Source: Devosia submarina
GTDB lineage: Bacteria; Pseudomonadota; Alphaproteobacteria; Rhizobiales; Devosiaceae
Length of the DNA: 64,000 nucleotides
Assembly: GCF_003056345.1 (NCBI RefSeq)
Contig: NZ_PYWB01000007.1
Coordinates: 124,001 to 188,000 of the forward strand
Reading direction: 5' to 3'
Shown here: positions 7,756-17,590 of the stretch, in pieces
How the letters are laid out: each line of letters begins with the position of its first letter
Numbering within the stretch: the first letter of the stretch is position 1
Notes under the pieces: model-generated
Database searches by the model: none
What the model was told of the DNA's origin: nothing
Seen by the model: the letters and a program-made list of their open reading frames with translations, nothing else
Made by a program: the position numbers and the translations under genes

Positions 7756-10455
7756 TCAGACTACTAGCACCGGCAGGCGGACGCGGAAGCACGCGCCAGG
7801 CAAGGGGCTTTGCACCAGATCGAGCGAGCCATGCATGCGTTTCACGATCTGGCGCGAAATAGCAAGGCCCAGCCCTGCCCCGCCCTGGTCGGCGGCCGCC
7901 TGTGCCCCGCGCGAAAACTTCTCGAAAATCAACTTGCGCTCGCCTGTGGCAATGCCGGGGCCATTGTCCGCGATATCGACCAGATGGTGGCCAGCGCGTA
8001 GGCGCGTCGAAACACTGATCACCGGATTGGCAGTGTCGTTGTATTTGACGGCATTGCTGATCAGGTTGATGAAAACCTGGCAGAGCCGGTCGGGATCGCC
8101 CTCCACCAGCGCCGCGCCCGAACGCCTGCCCCATTCCACTGAAACATTGCGCTGGCGCAGCAGCGCTTCGCAAACATCGAGCGCCCGGTCCAGCGCACGC
8201 TCGGGATCAATCGGGGCATTGCGCCAGGTGCGCTCGCCGCGCTCAAGAGCGGAGAGGTCCAGGATCTCGTCGAGCAGCTTGGTCAGGCGCAGCGATTCCT
8301 GATGGATGGTCGACACGAACTTGCGACGCTGCTGCTGGTCGATATCGTCGGCATGAAGCAGGATTTCCGAGAAGGAGCGGATCGAGGTCATGGGGGTGCG
8401 CACTTCGTGGCTCACCTGGCTCAGGAACTCGTCCTTTTGCAAGTCGAGCTCGCGCAGCTGCGTATTGGCTTCTTCGAGCTTTTGCGCGGTGGAGCGCAGC
8501 TCGGCCGAGGTTTTTTCCAACTGCTGGGAATATTCGATGGCCTGCTGGGTTTCGTCGGCCATCTGCATCATTTCCTCGAGCGACACATCGCTGCCCGAAA
8601 CGACCTTTGAGAGCATGACGTGAGCCGATGCAGCGCCTATGGAGCCTGCGAGTTCACGCTCCAGGCGGCCGATGAACTCGGGCGACGGCTCCAGCAGGTC
8701 TGGATCAACACCCGCATCGCGCGCTTCGGCCTCGAACAGGGCGGCGGCGCGGGTGTCGCCCAACACCCGCTCGACCACAAAGAAGAGATCGTTTGCCGTG
8801 GCCGAGCCCAGCACGAAATTGCCGCCGGAGGCTTGGTTGGTCCTGAACACGTCCAGGAAGACGCTCGCCTGCAGCCGCTCCAGTGCCGATTGGCTGGTGA
8901 GCAGCGAGCCTATGACCAGGGTCAGGACGTTGGCCGAGAGGCTCCAGAAGGCTGCGTGCGCCAGCGGGTCGAGGCCTTCGAGGCCAAACATGGCTTCTGG
9001 ACGGAGCCAGGCGATCCCCCACGGCCCCTGTTCCAGCAGAAGCACAACTTGCGGGGAAACCGAAGCAAAGGACGGCAGGAAGCTGCACCAGAACCAGAAC
9101 ACAAAGCCTGTGGCGATTGCAGCCGTGGCTGCCCTGCGCGTTGCATCGCGCCAAAACAAGGCGGCGATCACTGCCGGAAAGAATTGGGCAATGCCGTTGA
9201 ACGAGATGAGCCCGATCGGCGCCAATGCGTTGGAGTCGCGTGTGAAGAAGAAGTAGAAGAACCCCAGGGACAGGATCAGCACGATCGACAAGCGGCGGGC
9301 AAAGAGCAGCAGGCCGGTCACGCCGCCGCCATTGCGGCTCGCTGAGCCAAACCGAAGGATCAGCGGCATGATGATGTGGTTGGACACCATGATCGAAAGC
9401 GCGATCGACTCCAGGATGATCATGGAGGTGGCGGAGGAAAAGCCCCCAATGAAGGCGAGGAGCGCCAATGTTTCCTGCCCAAACGCCAAGGGAATGGTGA
9501 GGGCGAACATGTCAGGGTTGGAGCCCGCTGGCATCTTGGCGAGGCCGAAGACGGCGATCGGTAGGATGAAAAGGCTCATCAGCAGCATGTAGGCGGGAAA
9601 GGCCCAGGAGGCCGTGCGCAAATGGTTCTCATCGGAATTCTCGACCACCGTCACCTGGAATTGGCGCGGCAGACAGACGATAGCGGCCATGGACAGGGTC
9701 AGCGTGGTCAGCCAGCGGACGTCAAAGGTGTTTTCTGCGTCGACCCGAACTCCCGCTGCTGCAGCGTCACTGAAAATCTGCTCAAAGCCGCCGCCGATGA
9801 ACACGACGAACATGCCTACTGCTAACAGAGCCGCGAGCTTGACCACGGCCTCAAAGGCTATGGCCGCAACGACGCCATGGTGCTGCTCCTTGGCATCGAC
9901 GTGACGGGTGCCGAAGAGAATGGTGAACAGCGCCATGGCGGCCGCAACGCCCAGCGCGAGCCCCACGTCATCAATGCCGGTGAGGCTCCCCCGACCGAAT
10001 TCAGAAGCGCCGGCCACCGCCTGGATCGAGGAGGTCACAGCCTTGAGCTGAAGCGCGATATAGGGCGCAATCCCGATCACCGCGATAATGGTGACAAGGA
10101 CGGCAAGGCGGTTGGACTTGCCAAAGCGCGAGGACAGGAGGTCCGCAAGCGAGGTGATGCGTTGTTGGTGACTGATGCGGACCAGGCGCCGCAGGAGAAA
10201 CCACCAGCCGACAAAAACCAGCGTCGGCCCGAGATAGATGGTCAAGAATTCAAGGCCTGAGCGCGCGGCATTGCCGACAGCGCCATAGAAGGTCCAGCTG
10301 GTGCAGTAAACCGAAATGGACAGCGTGTAGACCCATGGCGAATGAAGCCAGGAACGCTGGTTGGACCGGGCGCGCCTGTCTCCAAAATAGGCCAGTACGA
10401 ACAGCAGGCCGACATAGGCAACAGCGGTCGCGATGACGAAATCCGCCGACAGCAT
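7756..10455 (-). CDS. Sodium:solute symporter-histidine kinase fusion (CbrA-like)
   Basis: An 899-residue sensor. Residues about 1-500 form an SSS-family transporter module of roughly 13 hydrophobic segments (early marker PWVYTLSISVYCTSWTFYG). A STAC-like linker (ERELAGSIGAASAHVMLS) and a coiled coil follow. The kinase core has the phosphoacceptor His683 in SHEVRTP, an N box (NLISNAVKYND, near 797-807), a G1 box (DIADNGPGI) and a G2 box (GGAGLGLAIS). It probably couples uptake or sensing of a small solute to phosphorylation. The ATG overlaps the stop of the small membrane gene by one base. The likely partner is the receiver protein upstream in the operon. Confidence 0.9.
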   Translation of the reverse strand: MLSADFVIATAVAYVGLLFVLAYFGDRRARSNQRSWLHSPWVYTLSISVYCTSWTFYGAVGNAARSGLEFLTIYLGPTLVFVGWWFLLRRLVRISHQQRITSLADLLSSRFGKSNRLAVLVTIIAVIGIAPYIALQLKAVTSSIQAVAGASEFGRGSLTGIDDVGLALGVAAAMALFTILFGTRHVDAKEQHHGVVAAIAFEAVVKLAALLAVGMFVVFIGGGFEQIFSDAAAAGVRVDAENTFDVRWLTTLTLSMAAIVCLPRQFQVTVVENSDENHLRTASWAFPAYMLLMSLFILPIAVFGLAKMPAGSNPDMFALTIPLAFGQETLALLAFIGGFSSATSMIILESIALSIMVSNHIIMPLILRFGSASRNGGGVTGLLLFARRLSIVLILSLGFFYFFFTRDSNALAPIGLISFNGIAQFFPAVIAALFWRDATRRAATAAIATGFVFWFWCSFLPSFASVSPQVVLLLEQGPWGIAWLRPEAMFGLEGLDPLAHAAFWSLSANVLTLVIGSLLTSQSALERLQASVFLDVFRTNQASGGNFVLGSATANDLFFVVERVLGDTRAAALFEAEARDAGVDPDLLEPSPEFIGRLERELAGSIGAASAHVMLSKVVSGSDVSLEEMMQMADETQQAIEYSQQLEKTSAELRSTAQKLEEANTQLRELDLQKDEFLSQVSHEVRTPMTSIRSFSEILLHADDIDQQQRRKFVSTIHQESLRLTKLLDEILDLSALERGERTWRNAPIDPERALDRALDVCEALLRQRNVSVEWGRRSGAALVEGDPDRLCQVFINLISNAVKYNDTANPVISVSTRLRAGHHLVDIADNGPGIATGERKLIFEKFSRGAQAAADQGGAGLGLAISRQIVKRMHGSLDLVQSPLPGACFRVRLPVLVV

Positions 10456-10682
10456 CAATCTGCCTCGCTGTCGGAACCCGCCGGCTCGGGCGGCAGGAAG
10501 CGGTTGAGCAGTGCCGTGCCAGCGATCAAAACCAGCCAAAGGGCGAAAAGATAAAGCACCGTTTGAGGCAAGCCCCAATGCCTGAGGGGTTGGTTGAACA
10601 CCAATACGAGCGGCGGCAGCATAAGGAGGGCACCAAGAAGTGTCAGCACCAGCATTGCGCTCTGCAGCTTACGCCGATCCAC
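10455..10682 (-). CDS. Small membrane protein of the SSS-kinase operon
   Basis: A 75-residue protein with two clear hydrophobic helices (residues about 10-28 and 41-60) and an acidic tail. I chose GTG 10682 because GGGGGAAGG lies just upstream; it overlaps the receiver gene stop by 14 bases. An ATG at 10655 or 10733 is possible. It lies between receiver and kinase genes, joined to both by overlaps, so a role as accessory subunit of the transporter-kinase is plausible. Short membrane proteins next to SSS proteins and CbrA are known, but I cannot assign this one to a named family. Confidence 0.65.
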   Translation of the reverse strand: MDRRKLQSAMLVLTLLGALLMLPPLVLVFNQPLRHWGLPQTVLYLFALWLVLIAGTALLNRFLPPEPAGSDSEAD

Positions 10683-11079
10683 TGCCTTCCCCCAGCAACT
10701 GCCTAACCGCGCCAACAACCTCGGCATTGGCATAGGGCTTGGTTACAAAGGCGTCCGCGCCCAGTTCCTCCGCAATGCGCCGGTCCTGCTGCTGCCCCTT
10801 GGCGGTCAGGATCAGCACGGGCGTAGGTCGCATGTCGGTGTCAGCGCGAATGTGCTTGAGGACATCGAACCCGCTGCGCCTTGGCAGCATGACGTCGAGC
10901 ACCAGGATGCGCGGACGGAGCCGGCGCACGGCCTCGAGCGCTGCATCGCCATCGGTAACGCAATGGATAGACCAGCCGGCGCGCCGCAGAATGAATTCGA
11001 GCGACTCCAGAATGCTCGGCTCATCCTCGGCAATAACAATGTCGGTTGCCAAATATCCCCCCTTTGAACCACCGGACAT
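10669..11079 (-). CDS. Single-domain response regulator
   Basis: A 136-residue receiver domain with no output domain. Acidic residues Glu18/Asp19, phosphoacceptor Asp62 (LVLDVMLP), Thr92 and Lys114 (FVTKPY) fit an active receiver. It is first in the operon with the small membrane protein and the SSS-kinase. Without a DNA-binding part it must act through protein contact or phosphotransfer. ATG 11079 is used; a TTG at 11052 with AGGGGG just upstream is a credible alternative and would remove the first nine residues, which are not part of the fold. Confidence 0.88.
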   Translation of the reverse strand: MSGGSKGGYLATDIVIAEDEPSILESLEFILRRAGWSIHCVTDGDAALEAVRRLRPRILVLDVMLPRRSGFDVLKHIRADTDMRPTPVLILTAKGQQQDRRIAEELGADAFVTKPYANAEVVGAVRQLLGEGSGSA

Positions 11080-11155
11080 TCTTGCGTGTCCGGTTGGTTA
11101 AATCGAAACGCCCCTCAGACCTAGGTAGACCTCACCTGCCAGCCGCCTCAGTAGG

Positions 11156-11241
11156 CCTCATCCTGAGCCTGTCGAAGGACGAGGTCGTGGCATCCAATCC
11201 TCCACTTGCAAGCCCCATGGTTCGACAAGCTCACCATGAGG
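11156..11241. repeat. Inverted pair of family-B palindromes (B2)
   Basis: A CATCCT-type unit at 11156-11184 and a facing CATGGT-type unit ending at 11241 lie in the 225-bp gap between the receiver gene and the end of the XRE gene, upstream of the receiver start. Spacing and order match the pair at 5803. No other feature is evident in this gap. Confidence 0.85.
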
Positions 11242-11304
11242 TCTCACGGACATCTTCCATAAGCCAGCAGTTCCTCCTCTGCCGGCAGCAATAGTTAAGC
11301 GCAA

Positions 11305-12927
11305 TCACTTGATCTCGCCAAGCTCTAATCCATTGTTAACCAAAGGCGTGCGCGTGACCGAGCGTGGTCCGCCTGGGGAAAGGGCTTCCTCCTGGCGGCT
11401 CGCGCAATCACGGCGGGTGCATAGACGACATGATGGGCCGACAGGCGCATCGGCTGTGGCGTCTGACAGATCGAGACCACGGCCGTAAACAGTGCGGTCG
11501 GCATGAAGCACATCACAGGCTAGCATGACCGAGGACATGGTGGGCTGCTCGCCAAACGACGCAAGCCGGCGGTGCACCGTGCGCGCGAGAAACAGATAGC
11601 GCGAGCCATCGGAAAAGCGCACCACTTGCCGCATGAGAGCTTCCGGAGTGCGGAAAGCGCCATAGATCGCCCAGAGCGGACAGGCATGGCCGCTATTGGG
11701 CAGCAGGAGGCCCGGCAACGGAAAATGCTTGGTCAGCCGGCCAGCAGGGTCAGAGCGCAGAAAACCGAAGGGAACACCCTCAGCGCCGGGTCGACGGAGC
11801 GAGACGAGGCGGTGAGCAACCTGCTCGAAGCTGGCGTGGTAGTTCTGCCGGATATGATCGATGTCGTAGGCGCAGGCCTCGGCATCGTTGAGGAGGCTTT
11901 CATAGGGAAACACGATCGCGCCGGCCAGATAGGAGCCAACAGCGCGGGCAGCGAGCCGGCGCGCCGTGGGCGTGGTGAGTGCGGCACCGGCCAACGTGTC
12001 GGCGATCACGTCGCCTGCCGCGAGTTCACCAAAGAGGCGCGCGAGCTGGAACTGCCTTGTGGCGAGGGTACTCGCACCGTGGAACCACATAATGCGCTGG
12101 TCGGCATCAAAACGGTATTGCCCGGGGAAGTCCGGCAGCCCCGGTGAACCGCCAACCACAACTTGGACGTTGAACCGCAGGGCGAGCACGTCCATTAGAG
12201 TCGTCAGACCAAACCGACCATGTGCATCGAGTTCTGTGCGAAGGGACTGCGATGCCTCCTCAAGCTGTGGGAAATAGTTCCGGTTCTCGATCAGCAGATC
12301 ATCGATCTCGCGTGCCGGGGAAACACTTCTTTGGCTTTCCCGCGCGGTTTCGAATTGGCCGATCAGATTGCGTGCCACATCGGTGAGAGCACGCGTTTCC
12401 CGGCTAATGGTGCGGAGGAACTGCCGGCGCTCAGCTTCATCGAGGTCAGGAACATCCTCAAGAATTTCGGCGCTGGAGCGAATAGCTGTAACGCCTGACA
12501 GGATTTGATGCAGCAATTGCCCCAGGAGTGGATCGGACCGTAGGCGATCGGCATAGGCATCGGCGTTAGCAAGTGCCGTGACATAAGCCCGGTGCATGCG
12601 CGCCAGGGCCATCGCGCTAGCTGGATATTGCGCCACCAGCTCGCGCCGCTCATCGGGGCGAAAGGGCAGCGACTCGGCCATCGGATCGGCAAAGGCCTCT
12701 TCAAGATCCTGCAGCAGCTTCTCCTCGGTACGGCCGGCAAGCTCGTCAATATCGATCGCAAGGCAACTCGCCACCCGGTTCAGCAGCGCGCCGCCGATGT
12801 CCCGTTTGTTGTTTTCGATAAGGTTCAAATAGCTGGGCGAAATACCGACAAGACGCGCCAATGCGGCCTGAGAAATCTTAAGCGATTTCCGCCTGTTGCT
12901 GATGCGAAAACCGATTGGTGCCCGCAT
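11305..12927 (-). CDS. XRE-family regulator of ScfR/PrpR type with HisKA-like segment
   Basis: A 540-residue regulator. Residues 8-62 are an XRE helix-turn-helix (ISQAALARLVGISPSYLNLI). Residues about 133-190 resemble a histidine-kinase dimerisation helix pair, including His140 (LLHQILSGVTAIRSSAEIL), with no ATPase domain after it. The middle resembles the M78/IrrE-like region and the C-terminus the short-chain acyl sensor domain (DUF2083). Cys416, Cys500, Cys503 and Cys508 form a likely metal or Fe-S site; mycobacterial PrpR, of this class, carries a 4Fe-4S cluster and binds acyl-CoA. Such proteins usually control short-chain fatty-acid or acyl-CoA genes, none of which is adjacent. It is divergent from the HAAT importer. 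Confidence 0.82.
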   Translation of the reverse strand: MRAPIGFRISNRRKSLKISQAALARLVGISPSYLNLIENNKRDIGGALLNRVASCLAIDIDELAGRTEEKLLQDLEEAFADPMAESLPFRPDERRELVAQYPASAMALARMHRAYVTALANADAYADRLRSDPLLGQLLHQILSGVTAIRSSAEILEDVPDLDEAERRQFLRTISRETRALTDVARNLIGQFETARESQRSVSPAREIDDLLIENRNYFPQLEEASQSLRTELDAHGRFGLTTLMDVLALRFNVQVVVGGSPGLPDFPGQYRFDADQRIMWFHGASTLATRQFQLARLFGELAAGDVIADTLAGAALTTPTARRLAARAVGSYLAGAIVFPYESLLNDAEACAYDIDHIRQNYHASFEQVAHRLVSLRRPGAEGVPFGFLRSDPAGRLTKHFPLPGLLLPNSGHACPLWAIYGAFRTPEALMRQVVRFSDGSRYLFLARTVHRRLASFGEQPTMSSVMLACDVLHADRTVYGRGLDLSDATADAPVGPSCRLCTRRDCASRQEEALSPGGPRSVTRTPLVNNGLELGEIK

Positions 12928-13118
12928 GCTCCACTCCCCTTCCTTACCGCTTCTGTCAATGTTTTGACTTTTCTAGCAGCAGATAAGAACAAGTATTTAC
13001 AGAATTGAGCTGGAGAAACAATGCGCTATTGCCCTCGTTTGCTGGGCTGGTGATTATCGGCACATGCGGTGAGTGGCTGGCTATGTACCAGCAGCCCCGC
13101 GCCAAAAGGAGGAAATCA

Positions 13119-14477
13119 ATGACCATTTTGAAGCGCGGCTTTAGCCGCCGCCGGGTGTTGCAGACAGGCATGGCCGGCATTCTCGCCACCGGCATCACGC
13201 CGATGATCTTTTCCCGCGGTGCGTGGGCACAGGAGTTCTGCAACAACCCGACCGGCGACACGGTAACCTTCGGCCTTAACTTGCCGCTGACCGGCGCTTA
13301 TGCCGAAGAAGGCGCGGACGAGCAGAAGGCCTATGAACTGGCCGTTCAGCACCTTAATGGCGAAGGCGATGGTGGCCTTCTGACCCTGCTGCAGCCGTCG
13401 GCCCTCAAGGGCAATGGTATATTGGGCAAGAAGGTCGCCTTTGTGACCTCGGACTCCCAGACCAAAGCCGATGTGGCACGTGCTGGCGCTACCCGCATGA
13501 TCGAGCGCGACGGCGCCATCATGGTCACCGGCGGCTCGTCGTCCGCAGAAGCCATTGCAGTGCAGGGCTTGTGCCAGGAAATGGGTGTCATCTTCATGGC
13601 AGGCCTCACCCATTCCAACGATACGACCGGCAAGGACAAGCGCCGCTACGGTTTCCGCCACTTCTTTAACGCTTATCAGTCGGGCGTGGGCCTTGCCCCC
13701 TTGCTGGGCCAGGAATACGGCACTGACCGACGCGCTTACCACCTCACCGCCGACTACACTTGGGGCTGGACGCAGGAAGAATCCATCAAGAACGCCACCG
13801 AAGCCTTGGGCTGGGAAACCGTTCAGACCGTCCGCACCCCGCTCGGCACCACGGACTATTCGCAATACCTCACGCCGATCCTCAATTCAGGCGCCGACGT
13901 GTTGATCCTCAATCACTACGGCCTCGACATGGTCAACTCACTGCCGCAGGCCGTGCAGTTCGGGCTCCGCGATCGCCAGGCCAACGGCAAGGACTTCCAG
14001 GTGGTAACGCCGCTGATCTCCGAGCTCATGGCTAAGGGTGCCGGCGAAGCGGTCAAGGGCGTGTTCGGCACGTCGAACTGGCATTGGAATCTGCAGGATC
14101 CGGGCACCATCGCCTTCACCAAGTCGTTCGGCGCTGCCTATGGCTCCCCGCCGTCGCAGGCTGCCCACACCGCCTACGTCCAAGCTCTGCTTTATGCGGA
14201 CGCCGTGGAACGCGCTGGCACCTTCTATCCGCCTGAGGTCATCAAGGCTCTGGAAGGCTTCGAGTTCGACGGCATGGGCAATGGCCCAACGCTGTATCGC
14301 GCAGAAGACCACCAGTGCATCAAGAACGTGCTGGTCGTGCGGGGCAATGAGTCCCCCACAAGCGAGTTCGACGTGCTCAACATCGTGCAGGAAACTCCGC
14401 GCGAAGCCGTTGCCTATGATCCCGCAATCTTTGGCGGCGATCTCGGTCCGGCAGAGCCAGCACCGATTTGTGCCTAG
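13119..14477 (+). CDS. HAAT-type ABC substrate-binding protein (Tat signal)
   Basis: A 452-residue periplasmic protein of the branched-chain-amino-acid binding class. The signal FSRRRVLQTGMAG at 8-20 is of twin-arginine type, with likely cleavage near AWA-QE. The mature start has a Cys (EFCNNP), and LNLPLTGAYAEEG is the usual type-I binding-fold opening. ATG 13119 has a strong AAAGGAGG site; an in-frame upstream start at 13005 would bury the signal. It heads an operon of two permeases and two ATPases. It differs from UrtA and LivK in sequence, so the ligand (amino acid, amide or small carboxylate) is open. Confidence 0.85.
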   Translation: MTILKRGFSRRRVLQTGMAGILATGITPMIFSRGAWAQEFCNNPTGDTVTFGLNLPLTGAYAEEGADEQKAYELAVQHLNGEGDGGLLTLLQPSALKGNGILGKKVAFVTSDSQTKADVARAGATRMIERDGAIMVTGGSSSAEAIAVQGLCQEMGVIFMAGLTHSNDTTGKDKRRYGFRHFFNAYQSGVGLAPLLGQEYGTDRRAYHLTADYTWGWTQEESIKNATEALGWETVQTVRTPLGTTDYSQYLTPILNSGADVLILNHYGLDMVNSLPQAVQFGLRDRQANGKDFQVVTPLISELMAKGAGEAVKGVFGTSNWHWNLQDPGTIAFTKSFGAAYGSPPSQAAHTAYVQALLYADAVERAGTFYPPEVIKALEGFEFDGMGNGPTLYRAEDHQCIKNVLVVRGNESPTSEFDVLNIVQETPREAVAYDPAIFGGDLGPAEPAPICA

Positions 14478-14513
14478 GGACGAGTGGAGCCAGGCTGATG
14501 TTCCAGCTCCACC

Positions 14514-14592
14514 GTCATTGCCCGGCTCGTCCGGGCAATCCAGCCCCTGCCGCAACATGCGATGGACCACCGGGACAAGCCCGGTGGTTACG
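14514..14592. repeat. Two GC-rich palindromes in the HAAT operon
   Basis: Hairpin one has arms ATTGCCCGG/CCGGGCAAT at 14517-14539. Hairpin two has arms ACCACCGGG/CCCGGTGGT at 14566-14588. They lie in the 165-bp gap between binding-protein and permease genes, a usual place for an mRNA-stabilising hairpin that keeps binding-protein expression above that of the permeases. The sequences resemble extragenic palindromes common in rhizobia. Confidence 0.75.
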
Positions 14593-14642
14593 GCAGTGGA
14601 GGATCGAGTGGCCTGCTCGACCATCCCGCTTGGGAGTACTCA

Positions 14643-15674
14643 ATGTTTGACGTCATCTTTCTTCAATTTCTCAATGGACTCGACAAGGGCGCAGCCTATG
14701 CGCTGATCGCGCTGGGGCTAACGCTGGTGTTCGGAACGCTTGGCGTCGTCAATTTCGCGCATGGCGCCTTGTTCATGTTGGGTGCGTTCTGCGCCGTGGT
14801 GGTGCGCAAAGTTCTCACCATGGAAACAATCACCGTCGACCCCAACCAGCTTTCACCTTGGGGCACGCCGCTCGAGGTCCGCACGCCCTTGGTCCAGGCA
14901 TGGCTGGGCGATTTTGGCGCGGTGCTGGTCAATTATTCCGTCCCCTTCTCCATTCTCCTGACCATTCCTGTCATGCTGGTCGTGGGCATCGCGCTCGAGC
15001 GTGGGATCATCAAGCATTTCTACCGCCGCCCCCACGCTGAACAAATCCTGGTGACCTTTGGCCTAGCCATTGTGGCGCAAGAGATCATCAAGTCCATCTT
15101 CGGACCGAATTCCATTCCCCAGCCCATGCCTACCGATCTGCGTGGTACGGCTGATATCGGAGCGTGGCTCGGCATGCAGGCGGGGGTCATCACCTACCCA
15201 ATCTGGCGCCTGGTGTATTTCCTGTTTGCCGCCGTGGTGATTGGCGCCGTGTTCGCGTTCCTGCAGTTCACCACTTTCGGCATGGTGGTGCGCGCCGGCA
15301 TGGCCGACCGCGAAACCGTGGGGCTGCTTGGCATCAATATCGATCGCCGCTTCACCATCATGTTTGGCCTGGCCGCCGTGGTCGCGGGCATGGCCGGCGT
15401 CATGTACACGCCCATTCTACCCCCCAACTACCACATCGGCATGGACTTCCTGGTGCTCAGCTTCGTGGTGGTTGTGGTGGGCGGCATGGGTTCGCTCCCC
15501 GGCGCCGTTGCCGCGGGGTTCCTCCTCGGCATCCTTCAGTCCTTCGCCTCCATGACCCAGGTCAAGGCGCTCGTTCCCGGCATCGACCAGATCATTATCT
15601 ACCTTGTTGCCGTGGTTATTCTTCTGGTTCGTCCGCGTGGCCTATTCGGCCGGCGCGGTGTGATGGAGGCCTGA
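14643..15674 (+). CDS. HAAT ABC permease, LivH family
   Basis: A 343-residue permease with the LivH opening ([25 protein letters not shown]) and C-terminal [10 protein letters not shown]. An extra hydrophilic stretch of about 40 residues (near 62-100) after the second helix makes it longer than the usual 290-300. ATG 14643 is preferred; an open frame from 14562 reads through the palindromes. The stop is one base before the next ATG. Confidence 0.88.
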   Translation: MFDVIFLQFLNGLDKGAAYALIALGLTLVFGTLGVVNFAHGALFMLGAFCAVVVRKVLTMETITVDPNQLSPWGTPLEVRTPLVQAWLGDFGAVLVNYSVPFSILLTIPVMLVVGIALERGIIKHFYRRPHAEQILVTFGLAIVAQEIIKSIFGPNSIPQPMPTDLRGTADIGAWLGMQAGVITYPIWRLVYFLFAAVVIGAVFAFLQFTTFGMVVRAGMADRETVGLLGINIDRRFTIMFGLAAVVAGMAGVMYTPILPPNYHIGMDFLVLSFVVVVVGGMGSLPGAVAAGFLLGILQSFASMTQVKALVPGIDQIIIYLVAVVILLVRPRGLFGRRGVMEA

Positions 15675-15675
15675 T

Positions 15676-16815
15676 ATGGCTGCCATGCCTCGCAATGATC
15701 TGCTGCTATTCGCCGGCTTTACCCTCGCGGTTCTCACCATGCCAATCTGGCTGGCGCCTTTTGGCGCCGCCTATCCCGATTTGCTGCAGCGCTTCATGAT
15801 CTTCGGCATCTTCGCCGTGGGCTTCAATATTCTCTTCGGCCTCACCGGCTATCTCAGCTTCGGTCACGCGGCCTTCTTTGGCGTCGGCTCCTATGCCGCT
15901 GTCTGGTCGTTCAAGCTGCTTAGCCTGGACGTTATTCCGGCCATGATCTTCGCGATAATTGTGTCGGGCCTGTTCGCCTTAGTAATCGGCTATATCAGCC
16001 TGCGCCGGTCGGGCATCTATTTCTCCATCCTGACGCTCGCCTTCGCGCAGATGAGCTACAACATGGCTTATTCCGTGCTGACGCCCATCACCAATGGCGA
16101 AACTGGGCTGCAGCTGACGCAAAGCGATCCGCGTCACCTCGACAGCGCACTTGCGGCCACAGTAGTGGGTCAGCCGATCCCGACCCTTCTGGGTCAGTCG
16201 CTCGGGGGCTTTTCAGGCTTTTATTTCTGCGCCGGCTTCCTGATCATCGCTTTCTTCCTTGCCCAGCGCATAACCGGCTCGCCGTTCGGCATGATGCTCA
16301 AGGGCATCAAGACCAACCAGACGCGCATGCACTACACGGGCTTCAATACTAAGCCCTACACGCTCGCCGCCTTTGTGATCTCGGGCATGTATGCGGGCCT
16401 TGCCGGCGCTCTCCTTGCCGTCACCGACCCGCTGGCCGGCGCCGAGCGCATGCAGTGGACCGCCTCTGGCGAAGTGGTGCTGATGACCATTTTGGGCGGT
16501 GCCGGCACGCTGGTAGGCCCCGTTATCGGTGCCTGGCTGATCAAATATTTCGAGAACATCTTCTCAGCGATCAACGATGGTATCCTGCGCCGCTTCTTCG
16601 ACTTCCTGCCCGATGGTGTCGATAGCGCGATGGTTACCGTCGCCAGCAAATTCGTGGGTGAAGGCTGGTTCCTTACCCTGGGCCTGGTGTTCGTAATCAT
16701 CGTGATCTTCCTGCCAGGCGGCATCATGGAAGGGGTGCGGCGCATAGCGCACCTCTTCAACCGCGCGCCCAAGGCGCCCGGCAAAGCCAATCCGCAGCCG
16801 CAACCTGCCGAATAG
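15676..16815 (+). CDS. HAAT ABC permease, LivM family
   Basis: A 379-residue permease with the LivM pattern ([25 protein letters not shown] near 48-72, and [14 protein letters not shown]). It is longer than classical LivM because of an insert near residues 135-180 and a long C-terminal part ([13 protein letters not shown]) ending in a Pro-rich tail. With the preceding gene it forms the channel. Confidence 0.88.
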   Translation: MAAMPRNDLLLFAGFTLAVLTMPIWLAPFGAAYPDLLQRFMIFGIFAVGFNILFGLTGYLSFGHAAFFGVGSYAAVWSFKLLSLDVIPAMIFAIIVSGLFALVIGYISLRRSGIYFSILTLAFAQMSYNMAYSVLTPITNGETGLQLTQSDPRHLDSALAATVVGQPIPTLLGQSLGGFSGFYFCAGFLIIAFFLAQRITGSPFGMMLKGIKTNQTRMHYTGFNTKPYTLAAFVISGMYAGLAGALLAVTDPLAGAERMQWTASGEVVLMTILGGAGTLVGPVIGAWLIKYFENIFSAINDGILRRFFDFLPDGVDSAMVTVASKFVGEGWFLTLGLVFVIIVIFLPGGIMEGVRRIAHLFNRAPKAPGKANPQPQPAE

Positions 16816-16825
16816 GACGAAACCC

Positions 16826-17590
16826 ATGTCTCAACCCAATGTCGTCCTGCATGTTGCCGACGTCCACAAGCGCTTCGGGGGCCTTCATGCCCTCGCCGAT
16901 ATTGATTTGCAGGTGGAAGAAGGTCAGACCCATGCCATTATCGGCCCCAATGGGGCAGGCAAGTCGACTCTGCTCAACGTCATCATCGGCAAGCTGCCGC
17001 CATCAAGCGGCCAGGTCGTGTTCGACGGCACCGTGCTGACCGGGCGCAAGCCTTATCAGATCAACCAGCTGGGCATAGCCCGCGTGTTCCAGACGCCGGA
17101 AATTTTCGGCGATCTCAGCGTGCTCCACAACGTGATGATCCCGGCTCTCGCCAAGCGCGACGGAGCGTTCAAGCTCAACATGTTCCGTTCGCTCGACAGC
17201 GAAACCGGCATTCGCGAGGAAGCCGAACACATGCTTGAAGATGTCGGCATGCTGGGCCGCCGCGAGATGGCCGCCGGCAGTCTTAGCCGCGGTGACAAAC
17301 GCCGGATGGAGCTGGCCATGTGCCTGATCCAGCACCCGCGCCTGCTGCTCCTTGACGAGCCCACCGCCGGCATGTCGCGCCACGACACTAACACCACGAT
17401 AGAGCTCCTCAAGAAGATCAAGAGCCGCGGCATGACCAAGGTCATCATCGAGCACGACATGCATGTAGTGTTCTCGCTTGCGGACAAGATATCGGTTCTG
17501 GCGCAAGGCCGCATCATCGCAGATGGCACGCCGGACCAGGTGCGCGGCAATCCAAAGGTGCAGGAAGCCTATTTGGGAGGGGCGCACTGA
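16826..17590 (+). CDS. HAAT ABC ATP-binding protein, LivG family
   Basis: A 254-residue ATPase. The Walker A is GPNGAGKST at 40-48 and the Q loop is in RVFQTPEIFG. The signature is LSRGDKRRMELAM instead of LSGGQ, within the variation of LivG/UrtD proteins. The Walker B is LLLLDEP and the switch histidine lies in IIEHDMHVV. The TGA overlaps the next ATG (ATGA), so the two ATPases are probably made in equal amounts. Confidence 0.9.
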   Translation: MSQPNVVLHVADVHKRFGGLHALADIDLQVEEGQTHAIIGPNGAGKSTLLNVIIGKLPPSSGQVVFDGTVLTGRKPYQINQLGIARVFQTPEIFGDLSVLHNVMIPALAKRDGAFKLNMFRSLDSETGIREEAEHMLEDVGMLGRREMAAGSLSRGDKRRMELAMCLIQHPRLLLLDEPTAGMSRHDTNTTIELLKKIKSRGMTKVIIEHDMHVVFSLADKISVLAQGRIIADGTPDQVRGNPKVQEAYLGGAH

